NCBI GenBank assembly: GCA_027924585.1
Contig: BSBM01000386.1
Span: 5,224,501-5,288,500 of the forward strand
DNA from: Larix kaempferi
Lineage: Eukaryota; Streptophyta; Pinopsida; Pinales; Pinaceae
Direction of reading: 5' to 3'
Length of the DNA: 64,000 nucleotides
The notes under the pieces are model-generated. The model made no database searches and was not told the DNA's origin. It was given only the letters and a program-made list of their open reading frames with translations. Both the position numbers and the translations under genes were made by a program. Below, one piece after another: positions 1-10,486 of the stretch (position 1 is the first letter of the stretch; the number at the start of each line of letters is the position of its first letter).

Positions 1-121
1 TATTAAATATTACTTTTTAAAAATAAATTAAGTAAAAATTAATAAATAATATATGATTATATATATTATTAATATTCATTTTCTAATTTTTATATTATAA
101 TATTAATATTAATATATAATT
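1..121. other. A+T-rich flank, no gene
   Basis: Almost pure A/T sequence ending where a hairpin begins. I see no coding signal and no recognisable element end. Confidence 0.5.
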
Positions 122-165
122 TTTTTTTTCAATCCTCTTGGCGTTCTCAGAGGATTGAAAAAAAA
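122..165. repeat. perfect 17-bp hairpin
   Basis: The arms 122-138 (eight T then CAATCCTCT) and 149-165 (AGAGGATTG then eight A) are exact reverse complements around a 10-nt loop. It may be a miniature foldback element or a simple cruciform. No transposase or flanking duplication is visible. Confidence 0.8.
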
Positions 166-208
166 TGGGTAGGATTTCTGCTTGTAAACACACATTTTAA
201 AATAAAAT

Positions 209-238
209 CGGTAGCATTTATGCGATGAAATGCTACCG
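209..238. repeat. perfect 11-bp hairpin
   Basis: The arms CGGTAGCATTT (209-219) and AAATGCTACCG (228-238) pair perfectly around an 8-nt loop. It lies 43 bp after the preceding hairpin, so the two may be parts of one small foldback repeat. Confidence 0.75.
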
Positions 239-325
239 GTTGATATATAAACACAAATAAATCAAATAATTTAAGCAAATAACTGCAAAATATATAAAAC
301 CCTAAATATTTTTCAAAGTTCAAAT

Positions 326-496
326 GGTTTTGGTTTGAAATAGGTTTTTGTTTTAGTTAAATCAAATGTTTTTTTTTTCAATTAATTTGGTTTCAATGGT
401 GGTTTCCGTATGCTTTTGGTTTGAAATGGGTTTTTGTTTTAGTTAAATCAAATGGTTTTTTTTCAAATAATTTGGTTTCAATGGTGGTTTCGGTTT
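326..496. repeat. 86-bp tandem duplication
   Basis: Two head-to-tail copies share the run TTTTGGTTTGAAAT (first at 328, second at 414) and the following T-rich tract, with a period of 86 bp and a few substitutions. The sequence is noncoding. The rest of 240-825 is A/T-rich with no gene that I can support. Confidence 0.75.
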
Positions 497-825
497 CAAT
501 CTTGGTTTAGTTTCAATGCCTACATCCTAACCATTTCTAGAAAACCAAACTAAAACTAAATTTAATCAAAAACAATTTTTTTTTCAACAAATACAAAATA
601 TAGGTTTTTTTTAAATAACAAAAAAATGAGGAATTCCACCTACCTGGTGGAATAGATGACATGGTGGCGTCCGTATGGTGAGGGGGCATTCATGTGGTGA
701 GGTGGCTTCGGTGAGGAGGCATCCGTGATCTGGGTCGAGGTCCCTGTCTGCGTCTCTGTCAATCACTGCACAAAAACAGGGCCGACCGGGCCCTGTTTTG
801 TTTTTTTTTTTCCCTATCACATACC

Positions 826-1030
826 CTCGATAGGGAAAACCCTCGATCGAGGTCTAACCAAACCGTCGATCGAGGTTTTTCTTGATCGAGTGTTTGGTTA
901 GACCTCGATCGAGGGTTTAAACAACCCTCGCTCAAGGTATTTGAGAGCCCTCGATCGAGGTATTTTTAAACCCTCGATCGAGCATTTAAAACCTCGATCG
1001 AGGGCTATAAAATACCTTGATCGAGGGTCC
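826..1030. repeat. cluster of CTCGATCGAG palindromes
   Basis: At least six copies of the palindrome TCGATCGA plus several one-base variants lie in about 200 bp, mostly within CCTCGATCGAGG. Within the cluster, 837-863 and 892-918 form a perfect 27-bp inverted repeat around a 28-bp spacer. The cluster ends where the TE0 gag-like fragment begins. Its origin is unknown. Confidence 0.85.
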
Positions 1031-1043
1031 GAAAAACTGATTT

Positions 1044-1472
1044 TCACCATGCAATCCGCCAGAAAGGGTGAAAAAAATTCATGGATTCACCCCTTTGTGT
1101 ACTTTGGAATTCATCAGGTCTATTATGTGGTCTTGTGCTTGAAAAAATATGCTCACTCCCTTTCATCTTTTCCCCTGAATGTGAACCACTCTTATCGCCT
1201 ATCATCCCTTTGCCTGAAAGTTGGCTACCCAACAATTTGAAACTTTTCATCATTTGTTTACTCATTTCTTGCATAACCATAGTAATTCCATCAAAACATG
1301 GTTTTAAGGATTCAATAAATTCCTCCTTATGTCTTAAATTTTCCTCCTCCTCTCTACCCATTGTTTTAGAAAAAAACCCTTTTTTTGCTACTATCTCTTC
1401 TTCAACCAAAACTTCTTCAATTACTGATTCAAAGGGTGGAGATTTATTTGTTTGGATTCTTGTTAATACCAT
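1044..1472 (-). pseudogene. gag-like N-terminal fragment of minus-strand LTR element TE0
   Basis: An open frame of about 140 codons begins just downstream (in minus orientation) of a primer-binding-site-like sequence and ends at the palindrome cluster. The product is acidic and then Lys/Met-rich, with a charged helical middle stretch (residues about 25-75) containing EEVLVEEE and HKEEFIESLK. No zinc knuckle or pol motif is visible. I call it gag-like because of its place right after an LTR end and PBS and its helical, low-hydrophobicity character, not because I recognise a family. The rest of the element is missing to the left. A chance ORF cannot be excluded. Confidence 0.4.
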
Positions 1473-1484
1473 CAGGTTCCAAGA

Positions 1485-1500
1485 CCATGATATGATACCA
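1485..1500 (-). promoter_or_regulatory. primer-binding-site-like sequence of TE0
   Basis: Read on the minus strand, TGGTATCATATCATGG starts 2 nt after the inferred LTR end. The first eight bases match the usual plant initiator-Met-tRNA primer site (TGGTATCAGAGC). This supports the interpretation that the LTR ends at 1503. Confidence 0.5.
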
Positions 1501-1502
1501 CT

Positions 1503-2640
1503 TGTAATTTCCCTTTTTTTAAAAATTATGAAAATGCCCAATTTTCCGATTTTTCCCCAATTCGAGTCTTGAATAGTTTTATTGTTTTGGCCTCCAAATT
1601 AACCCAAATGCTCCCAAATATTCTGTAAGGGTGTATGAATGATATTTAGACTTGAATATTAAGTTTATGGATGATTTATAACCCTCAAAATAATTCTGTA
1701 AATTTGATTTGTATTCTGGTCAATGTATGATATTTTAACTAGCAATTTATGCATCAAATCCCCCCTGGGTAAACAATGAAAATGGCCTCCCAAATGCTTC
1801 CAAACTCTTTCAAATATCTGAAAAGAGGTAGGGGATGTATTAAGGATGTTATTAAGGTCTCATATGTATTATCAATTGATTTTTATCTCTGTTCCAACCC
1901 TCTCCCATTCAGCTGCAAAAATCACAAATTCGACCCTTGGGGAAATGGCACTATTTCTTCTCCCAATGCAATTAAACTGAGTAAAAATACTTCAAATTCT
2001 CAAGTAAAGTACATGAAACTTGTAAAATAAATCCATGGAATTATATTAATCATAAATGTATCATAGGATCATCCATTCATTCGAAATCATCAGCATTATC
2101 AAGCTATACATCAAGGTAGTGGGTAAATGGACATTGTTTGCTCATTAATCAAATTTTTTTCATACAATCAGTGGGTATTATATGAAGCTCTCCCAATGAG
2201 TACAAGTGCTCACCAAAAATTCCCTCCCTCAAGGAGCATGAATATGCCTTTAAAACTGGAAATGGTGGAGAGGAAGTGCTGCGCTAAACCAAACCACAAA
2301 CCTTCCTATAACTTCTACCTGCAAATACAAACTCCATTAAAGCACCATGAAAGACCTGAGTGGCCTCTCCAAACACCAACTTGGATGGGAATCTTTCACC
2401 CTCGAAATTGGCTAAGGCAAGAAACTAGTCATCCACTAGCTCTCTCTTCACAAATGCAATTTTTCTCAAATCATCAAAAGCCATTCTCATACTTGATTTC
2501 TACATTTTATAACCAACATTATCATTCTAAGGGTCAAAATCCTTTCATTATCTTCTAAATATTTCCACTTAGGAAATATTCCACATTTGCCACTTGTCTC
2601 CTAGTTTCCAACCCTCCATCTTCTCCCAAATTTGAGTAGG
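1503..2640 (-). mobile_element. TE0 5' LTR, distal piece
   Basis: On the minus strand this stretch ends in ATTACA, the complement of the TGTAAT that starts the LTR at 33851, and is followed by the PBS-like site. Gypsy-1 is inserted at its right edge (TSD GTAGG, 2636-2640). Two ORFs (1776-2030 and 2127-2558) have no recognisable content and are best read as chance frames in LTR DNA. The three pieces of this LTR total about 1.7 kb. Confidence 0.5.
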
Positions 2641-3539
2641 TGTTACACCCAAAATCTACCCATCATGAGATTTAGTGTATAAACCCCTGAAGATGTCTTG
2701 ACTGAGAAATTAAGATTGGAGGATTCGTACCCAGTAGTAACAGGTTTTGAGAGGTTGTCGCAGGTTGCACTCATGCAACATGCGACATCGCAGCTTGCTT
2801 CACTACAGGGTGCGACGAAGTTAGTTTATGGGAAAAAATAGCTTCTTCGAGGTTCTTCTCGAAACTTGCTGACTTGGGGGCTTATCCCTGACCTATAGGG
2901 CAGTTGATACTCGATTCCTAAAACCTTGGGAGGATCCCCTATCTCTCTCCTACCATCTCTCAACCTATCCTATCCATACCCTATCCACTTAGTCCTATAT
3001 AAGAGAAGCTCTACTCCTCTCCAAAAGGAGGAAGTCTATGGTGTCGACATGCTGGTGAAATCACTCTTGGGAGATCTCTACTCATCCTTGAGAGACTCAA
3101 GCTTCCTTAGGAGGAAATGGAAAATGGCTTTGTTGGAGAAGGGCCGCAGTGTTAAGCCTTGGTTGTAGTTCTATATCTCTGCTATGTACTTCCCTATTTT
3201 TATAGTAATACAAATGCTTCCCACCAATATTGTTCATGTGTGTAATGATATTGAGTAGTTTACCTGCTTAACTATTTACTTAGATCGCTTATTGTATAGA
3301 TGCCCTTTACTTATTTCTCTTGTGTCTTGTCTTGACAGGTCTTGCAGCTTGGATCTGATGACCGTGAGACGTGGAGCAACATTCAGGAGAAATGATAGCA
3401 AAGTGAAAAGTAGGACATCTAGTACTCGATCCTTAAGCAGATCTGGAAATGCATTCGTAGTCTGTTTTATTTATTCTAGACTCACATTGAGCTAGGGAGA
3501 TCCGGCTCGCGTCCACTCGAGTGGATTTTCCGATAAACA
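2641..3539 (+). repeat. gypsy-1 5' LTR
   Basis: It starts TGTTACACCC and ends in ACA at 3539. It aligns end to end with 24799-25698. A TATA-like TATATAA lies at 2996-3002. Short ORFs in it (for example 2926-3168) recur in the 3' LTR and are LTR sequence, not genes. Confidence 0.9.
2996..3002 (+). promoter_or_regulatory. TATA-like box in gypsy-1 LTR
   Basis: TATATAA follows a pyrimidine-rich stretch and is repeated in the 3' LTR (near 25155). It is the likely start of the U3/R boundary region. Confidence 0.5.
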
Positions 3540-5796
3540 AATCTAGCGACCATACTGAGGAAATTACATGCCTAATTCTGTAATTGTCTGAGAGTCATTT
3601 TCAGTTGATTGCTTGACACAAGCCTTCTATTTGTCATTTGCTTCATGAGTTGATTTCACTATCAAATCTTCATATTGAAGACTTTGATCTACTTCCTCTG
3701 AGTTTATACAACTCATTTCCAAACCATTCCATGGTTCATTGCTTGCAAATATGATTCATTTTTGGACTTAGATCTCGCCCGTCGCACCTGGTTAGTGGAA
3801 GCAGAGCAACACGGTGTCATCTCTGGCCTCTGTTCTTTACCTGTTATTCACTCATCGCATTCCCTTCATTGGTAAAATGCAATGTCGTTGCACTTCCCGC
3901 ATTAGTGGATTGCGACATCTCATTGTGTACAAGCACAGAGTGCGTCGATTTGTCAAAATTTGGCATACAGGCATCCCCTCTCCATTTGTTAGTCTAAAAT
4001 TTGGTTTTCTGTATGAACTTCCTCTGTACTGCAAGATCCATCCAGAGACCCCACCTTCGATTTGTGTGTCGAGTGTTTGGATTGTTTGGATTGATTTTGG
4101 GTTCCATCTTGGACAAGTTTGAACACCGGTAGTGGTGGATACTTTTTTCTCCTCCACCTTCATCCGCTCACCCTTGCATTCCCTTCCTTCCATCCCTGAT
4201 CTGATCATTACATTAGATCAACTTCCAGACCTCGTTTTCATCATTATTTGAGCTTTTCTTTCTCGATTTGCTTGCTACTCCTTGATTTTGAGTTAAGTGT
4301 TCCTTTCAGCTTGATTGAGTGCTTGTCTTTTCTTGAGTTTTTTGAGTGTACTCATGCTGCAAGTAGTGTTTTCTTTTCGTTCATTTAGATCTGAAAGCTC
4401 AATTGTTATCAAGTTTATTCTTTGATGCATCTATTGAAAAGTTTAAAAGTGCTTCTTTCCCATCATTTCTTGAGTGTTTTTGAAAGAAAAACGTTCTTGC
4501 ATTGGAATGTTTCATTCATCAATCTTTTGGAAAATTGAATGAATGTATAATCATTTGTGTTTTTCTTGAAATATGAATTGCTCATCTTCTTGAAAGACTC
4601 AAGCTACACTTTCAATTTTGAAAAAGTGTTTCCATTCTAGGGAAAGATAAGTGCATGTTTTATTTTTCATTGCTTTTGGGCCATTGAAAGTGAAATTGAA
4701 AAGCTTGCATACTCCATCTTAGAATTCTCTCTTGTCATTGCCTAGTATCATTCTCGTTTTGAAAAGAAAAAGAAAAAAAAATGTTGTGATTTGGATAGTA
4801 GTGTTGTGATTGTTTGTCTTTCATTGAAAAATGAAAAGAATACTTTCGTAGTCAAGTTTTGTTTGAATTGGGATTGTGTTGAATTGTGTTGTTTTGGAAA
4901 TCTCGACGGAAAGAAAACGATTTATCCTTCCCATAGCTAGAATTCATTGAGAGAAAAGAATATTTCATGCATGCAGCTAGGACTTGCATTATGTGTTTGA
5001 TTATGTACTCACCTCATGCATTCACCTAAACGTCCAAGATAAAATTAACGGTAGAACTAGGTAAAATTTTTAGCAACTTGTGTGTAAGTTAGAGACGTGT
5101 TCCGACATTGTTAAGCGTGGCAGCTGTCTTTATTTTCCAGCACTGTATCCCGGGGGTATTGTAGTATTCCACGCACTTATCGATATATCGAGCTCCTTAA
5201 CGTACCCACCAAGTACCATAATCCGTACTTGGAGTATATCGAAGGGTGTATCACGTACTCGGTAGTATATCGGAAGGTCTCTTGCCAAACGGTTGTGCAT
5301 TAGACAACACCACTACGGATTTGAGCTCCCAAGTACCTTGCATATATCGGGAGACACCATTAGGATTCCTGAAACCAACTGAGTTAACCATTTGTCCGTC
5401 TTGGAAAAGAAATACACCGAGAACAACACTCGGGGAGATTAGCACGCATGTACTGTCCAGGTAATCGGGTATGCAGGAAAGGGTACGGTCCCAATCCTCC
5501 TTGTCGCGTCATATTGTTAGACCCTGCAGTATATCGCGGTTTGTGATGCATTGATAATCCCGTGAGGTTCCAGACTTTTGAATCCACTATGTCACATAAG
5601 TCTGCTTGTTGCCTTAGTTTGAGAAGGTTTTTTTGGACTGCTTTTCTTTTAGCATACCTTTAGGAGAAACGTTGTTTCGGCCACTCTGGCTGACTTTCCT
5701 GACGCTCTGGAGGATTTTCCCTAGAGAAGATCCCATAGGATCTTAAACTTATCACCCGAATATCCCTTTAATCCGGAGGTTATTTCGAGGGTAAGA
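3540..5796 (+). other. gypsy-1 untranslated leader
   Basis: This is a 2.26-kb region between the 5' LTR and the gag start. I could not assign a primer binding site right after the LTR. Its 3' part (about 5178-5540) contains at least five copies of a TATATCG motif. ORFs here are short and without recognisable domains. Confidence 0.6.
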
Positions 5797-6660
5797 ATGG
5801 ATCAGCGTAACATGGTCGTAATTACTGAAGTGGAAAACCCCACTCTGAATGTTGGAGGACTTTTGTTTCCACAAACTCCTTTAGATTCACTTGACTCTCA
5901 TCACCCGCAGGATGGAGCACAAATCCCCGCTTCACAAGACCTTTCTCCCATCATCTCGATAGAACCTGGATCGTTGGAATGGATAAAACGACCCCAGGAT
6001 GACCCTACAGCAGCTGTTGGTCCTTCAGGAGCTTACTAGACATCTTCTACTGGTCACCTAGTGGCTCATTTTGCCATCGCATCACCTCCCAATTGGACTA
6101 CTGCAGAGTTCCCTAGACCCTCCTACATGCCCGAACCCACCGAAGTCTTTGCATCCATTCAAGAACGCTTGGATCCATTATGTATTAAGGGTAATGAACT
6201 TCGAACACAAAGTCTCGAGCAAAGACCCATGCATAGAGATAGCTCAATTCATCCGATATCTTTTGGATCACTGGAACAATATTCCCACCACGAGACCATT
6301 AATAAGATTGGTCAACCCTCGCAAGAATCCAGTCCTGCACCTCAAGTGAACCAATCGGTGGAGGGACAACAGTCCAACACACCTATCACTACTATGGTTA
6401 CTTTACCAATTCCTCCCCCACCTCAAAATTCAAGGGGAGGATATTCCATTCCCACGGATTATCCCATTGGTAATGTTATTACCATAGTAGCTAATCAACA
6501 ACCTACGTTGGTTCAATATTGGAATAATGGTCAACCTATTGTGGCTGGGGGGAAACCCCCGTTTCCTAACTAGAACATAGGCGGTGGAATCCCTAATGGA
6601 CCTTCCGTTGGACCTCCCCAACCTGCCAGACCATCCATGTATTGTCCCCATCTTGACCTT
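5797..6660 (+). pseudogene. gypsy-1 gag, N-terminal part
   Basis: One frame runs from ATG 5797 (after GGTAAGA) through two TAG stops (6037 and 6571). The product is Pro/Gln/Ser-rich and low in complexity, with PIPPPPQNSRGG near residue 210 and a run of Asn/Gln/Gly before the second stop. This fits the unstructured N-terminal region of a plant gypsy Gag. The frame is cut at about 6661 by an unrelated insert and resumes near 8002, then again at 15101 beyond copia A1. The TAG at 6571 sits between two Asn codons where Gln (CAG) would be expected, which suits C-to-T decay. Confidence 0.65.
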
Positions 6661-8001
6661 ATTGCATTAAAATGTAAATGATATAATATTGTTATAAAAT
6701 CATGGTGAGGAGCTCAAGGCCAAGGCCCTACCATCAATTTATTGATGCATATGGTTTGCGTGCTAGCAAGGCACATTGGAACATCAAACATCATGTAAAT
6801 ATGCATTTTAATAAAATACCCACAACTAGCTATGCAATGCAACAAGAGATGGGGGCATGATTTTACAAGGAATTGGGAGGGAAATATTCAAACCCTTGGA
6901 GCCAATCAAGTCAAGCCAAATGTCAATGAGGTAACCCATCAAACCCTCAACTACCCATGTTGACTTTTGTACCCAATCATTGATTTCTCCCAAGAGTTGG
7001 CTGAGGTAGTTAATGCCTTGGGGAATGGGAGGTATGGCTGTCCAAATTCGAGTCTGGGAAAGCCACCCTGCATGGGAAATCACATTTTGCTTCTTGGGCA
7101 AGAAAAGAGCCATGAATTTCTCCCCCAAGCCATTATCCATCACTAGTCTTCTCTCCCTCACGAATTGGGAGCTACCTGGGCGTTTTCCAGCCACGTTTTT
7201 ATGGTTTTTCTTTGTTCTCTAGCTAGAAAGAGGGCGTTTGTGTGTTGCAGAGTGGTTGGGAGTATGGGAGTTTGATTTGGGGTTTCATTAGGGTCGTTTT
7301 GGCCATTTAGATGCCCAAAAATACCCATGGAAAATCGGGTTGGTTCCTTGTGGACGATTTCCCCATCCATAATCCGTTTTTGGTGTGCCCACGTTTTGGG
7401 GAAAATCTATGGCCATCTTGTTGTGAATTCCAATGCTGGAAATGTGTATCCATGCCCAATGGTTGTGATTCCAGTGTGAGAAATGAATATGTTGGGGTAT
7501 GGGTTATGGGTATCCATTGCTTTGGCTTGATCTTGAGAGTAAGCATCCAGAGTTCAAATGTAGCCTGATAAACCCAGCTGTGGACTAGCTTGGATGAGAT
7601 GAAATGAGTAATTGGCTGTGAATGAGCTGGAATGTCCCCTTTTCCTTGTAGAAATCATGCCCAGCTCGGGGGTGGTCTCTGAGTGCTGAAAGAATACAGG
7701 CTAGGCAGAGACCTATGGTTGGGTGGAACGTCATAGCGACATAGCTAGCTGTTTGGGACAATTTCACAACGAAGATAAGTGTTCTCTGTCTATGTATTTT
7801 ACTTCTGCAATGTTTAATTGATGATTATATTGATATGCAGTATTCATATAAAATGTGTGTGGATGATTTGTTTATTTCCGTTGTGCATATTCAATTGAGT
7901 TGCATCTGCACACAATGGTTTTTAATTGTATGAATCTAATGAGTTGGCTGATTTTTTATGAAAAGCCTCATAGATTGGCATCCTGTTCCCTTCCTTGCAT
8001 T
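6661..8001. mobile_element. unclassified ~1.3-kb insertion in gypsy-1 gag
   Basis: The gag frame stops making sense after 6660 and becomes gag-like again at about 8002 (Trp/Pro-rich). TTGCATT occurs at both edges (6662-6668 and 7995-8001), possibly a 7-bp target duplication, or 8 bp with one mismatch. I found no terminal inverted repeats, LTR ends or poly(A). Minus-strand open frames exist (6826-7194, 7307-7546) but show no domain I recognise. The edges are inferred. Confidence 0.4.
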
Positions 8002-8098
8002 GGGACCATGGTGGATACGTTACAATCCACCATGGGATTATCTCATGTTGGGGGGGCATCCAATGTAACCTTACCCTCATGGAATCAAGCGTATCTAG
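8002..8098 (+). pseudogene. gypsy-1 gag, middle fragment
   Basis: About 97 bp rich in Trp, Pro and Gly codons. In one frame it connects, across the copia A1 insertion and minus one TSD copy, with the gag frame at 15101. A G-run at about 8050-8056 is a likely place for the frameshift between its two plausible frames. It ends with the copia TSD TCTAG (8094-8098). Confidence 0.55.
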
Positions 8099-8776
8099 TG
8101 TTGATGTATATGTAACTTTGGAATGTATTTCATATATGTATATTGTACTCCTATAGAGATGGTATTATTCACTTATACGAAAGTGTTTGTATTCCTATAG
8201 AGATGTTATTAATCATCTATACAAAAGTGTCGTCATTTATATTGTAGGTGTCGTAACTTATACTTGATGGGTTATTAGACCACCTTGTTGGGGTCAGCCC
8301 TGTATAAGTCATGTGGGTCGAAGGGTTATTAGACCACCCTATTGGGGGTTGACCATGTGGGTCAAAGGGTTATTAGACCACCCTATTGGGTGTCATCCCA
8401 GTCAGCATTATGTTATGTGGTTAAGTTAAGGCCGACCTAGTAAAGGTTATTAGGCAAGTCAAGTTAAGTATAAATAGAGTGCGGGAGGCACTCTATTTCA
8501 TCATTCTATTCTCTCTCACACTCTTGGGAGAGTGGCGCACTTGTGGAGGAGGAGAAGCTGCTGCTAGGAGATGTCTATCTCTTATGCTTGGGTTGTATCA
8601 TTTCTCTATCTATCTCTGAGGAAGTTATTGGGTTTTTTCACCTTTATGGTTTTCCCCAAGTAAACTCTGTGTCTCTTGTGTGCTTGCATTATTGTGTCCA
8701 TGATTGATATGCTGTACATGTTGTTCTCTCAGTTAAGATCCTATATCAGATTGAAGTAAATTATGAAAAATTAACA
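8099..8776 (+). repeat. copia A1 5' LTR
   Basis: A 678-bp LTR with TATA box TATAAATA at 8469-8476. Upstream lie three copies of a roughly 45-50-bp unit built on GGTTATTAGACCACC, from about 8268 to 8400. The 3' LTR has one unit fewer, which explains most of the length difference. Confidence 0.9.
8469..8476 (+). promoter_or_regulatory. TATA box in A-family LTR
   Basis: TATAAATA is followed by GAGTGCGGGAGGCACTC, a short inverted repeat. The same arrangement is kept in the A1 3' LTR and in A2 (minus strand), and A3 keeps TATAAATA at 45433-45440. Confidence 0.6.
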
Positions 8777-8788
8777 TGGTATCAGAGC
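8777..8788 (+). promoter_or_regulatory. primer binding site (tRNA-iMet), copia A1
   Basis: TGGTATCAGAGC immediately follows the LTR end and is the standard plant copia primer site. Confidence 0.9.
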
Positions 8789-9895
8789 TAGCCTGAAACA
8801 AGGCATGGTATGGCATGTATGACACTTGTTGCACTTGTGAAGCTTGGGATTGATATAGCAAAAACCAGTCATCGTAGAACTTTTGCTATAAATCCATTTT
8901 GGCGAATTTTTTGGATCTAAAACTTCTACAGGTCGAATATCAGATCCCCATGTACCTTTTGTCCAAAGGAAAACTTCTAATTCGTTGTACTTTGTGTTTT
9001 ATGATCTGTACAATATAGGGTTTCTGCCTCTTCTATATCTGTGTCATAAACAGGTGACCTTAGAAAAAAGGTCATAACTTGGGCTAGGAAGATCCAAATG
9101 AAATTTCATAAAATGTGACAGGTATTACATGGATTGTAATTTCTCAGGTAACGCTTTCAGAGGCCAAAACTGAACCAGTGACACATGGCACGCCATACAA
9201 GTTCGCTCTCCTATTTTATCCCATAAACAGGTCACGTTGCGACACTTGGCATAACTCTCTCTCAGAGAATCCATTTGAGGTCAGACCTGTGGGGTTGGAA
9301 AGATGACAGGTCGGGCTATCAAATTTTTTTTTTCAGACCTTGTGGATCAAAAAGTTCGGAGTTACACCAGAAAAAATCAAGTACATATTTATGTCAAAAC
9401 AAAATTATTTTTAAGCACCTTCATTCATGGCTTCCAGAATTTAGGGTTTCGGAGAAAGTTGGAATTTTTGCAATCAGAGACCACGGATGAATGCTACTCA
9501 TCAAAATCAAAATTTAGAGACCAAGCTCAGAATTTTTGGTTGGGAAGAAGGCCGGGCTTGATCAGACCCTAGTTCGGGACTTTGATGAGAAAAGTGGAAA
9601 ATTAGGGCTTCTGCAAAAATGAGAATTTTTGAAATCTGTGACCACGGCTGGAAGCTCCTCAGAAAAATAGAAACTTAGAGCTTTGGGTAGAACCTTTTGA
9701 TTGGGTAGAAGGGTGGGCTTTATCAAATCCTAGTTCGGGGTCATTTTTGAGGGCTGAAACTTTGCATTTTTCAAATTATAAGTATACCAGCTTGATCAAC
9801 TCATCAAGGTGCATATTTCTATCCTTTCGGAAGTTTGAATTTTTAGGGTTTCTCTGGAAAACCCTAATCCAACTCCAGATCCAGTTCCTGCAAAT
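8789..9895 (+). other. copia A1 leader with tandem ~160-bp units
   Basis: This is an untranslated leader. Two imperfect copies of a roughly 160-bp unit begin near 9461 and 9622, each with GAATTTTTG, GACCACGG and TAGTTCGGG in the same order. The A3 leader has the same unit twice (near 45955 and 46115). Short ORFs here are chance frames. Confidence 0.65.
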
Positions 9896-10033
9896 CAAGT
9901 GGATTTGGTTAATCCTAGAAGAGAATGGATTGGTCACCTACATAAATGAATAAGTTCTTGTTTCAGAGGGAGATGAGGCTAAGGCCTTACATAAGAAGAT
10001 TACAAGCAATCTCAACAGGTATGACTCATCCAG
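9896..10033 (+). pseudogene. copia A1 gag scrap, exon-like block 1
   Basis: The translation matches the A3 gag region around residues 29-56 (LILEEN...YI, then EGDEAKALHKK against the A3 GGESKALHKK). The first ~30 gag codons are absent. A TAA interrupts A1 at about 9949 where A2 reads Glu. After ALHKK the sequence departs from gag and ends at an AG|GTATGT donor-like site at 10033/10034. A2 ends at the identical position. Confidence 0.6.
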
Positions 10034-10251
10034 GTATGTTTCGAGATTTGTTCATGATTAAGTTTATGGTATGTTTGTCTTCATGTTATTACGGTTAGTA
10101 CAATCTTGATTAAATTTAGACTTGTCGTATCACCTTAATAAAATTATGAATGCATGATAGAAGATATTCATTGATTAGGGTGTTGACACTTATGATTGTA
10201 CTAATGCATTATGGTGTTGTATGAGGTTTATGTTGTCCGCTAACATGAAAG

Positions 10252-10359
10252 GTGCACCAAGAAAGACAAATCATGTTCTAGTTCAAGAACATATGATCAT
10301 GATGATGAGGACAAAGATTCATCCATTGTCATGAATCAATTAGAAGATCTATTTGCGAG
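10252..10359 (+). pseudogene. exon-like block 2 of copia A1
   Basis: 108 nt, acidic and Ser/Asp-rich in translation (DHDDEDKDSS in the middle). It is bounded by AAG|G on the left and a consensus AG|GTATGT donor on the right. Joined with phase-2 boundaries to block 1 and block 3 it stays open, and its length is a multiple of three. A2 has the same block at 31076-31185 with a 2-nt frameshift. I do not recognise the protein. It could be captured host coding sequence or highly diverged element sequence. Confidence 0.45.
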
Positions 10360-10405
10360 GTATGTATAAATTGGTTCTATAATGGTTAACCTATGAGATA
10401 TGCAG

Positions 10406-10486
10406 GTTACTAGCACAAGTCATTGAAGAGAACAAGAAGACATTGTATGGGTATGTTAGACATAACAAGCTAACATACGAATCCAG
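10406..10486 (+). pseudogene. exon-like block 3 of copia A1
   Basis: 81 nt between a TATGCAG|G acceptor-like site and a CCAG|GTATGT donor-like site. It reads in phase with block 2 and encodes a short helical, Lys/Glu-rich peptide (LLAQVIEENKKTLYGY). A2 has the counterpart at 30948-31029. Function unknown. Confidence 0.45.

Noticed and set aside
2127-2558. 143-codon ORF as a host gene
   Set aside because: No recognisable domain, A/T-rich noncoding surroundings, and it falls within the inferred TE0 LTR.
2926-3168. 80-codon ORF repeated at 25084-25326 as a conserved small gene
   Set aside because: Both copies lie inside the gypsy-1 LTRs at the same offset, so repetition is explained by LTR homology.
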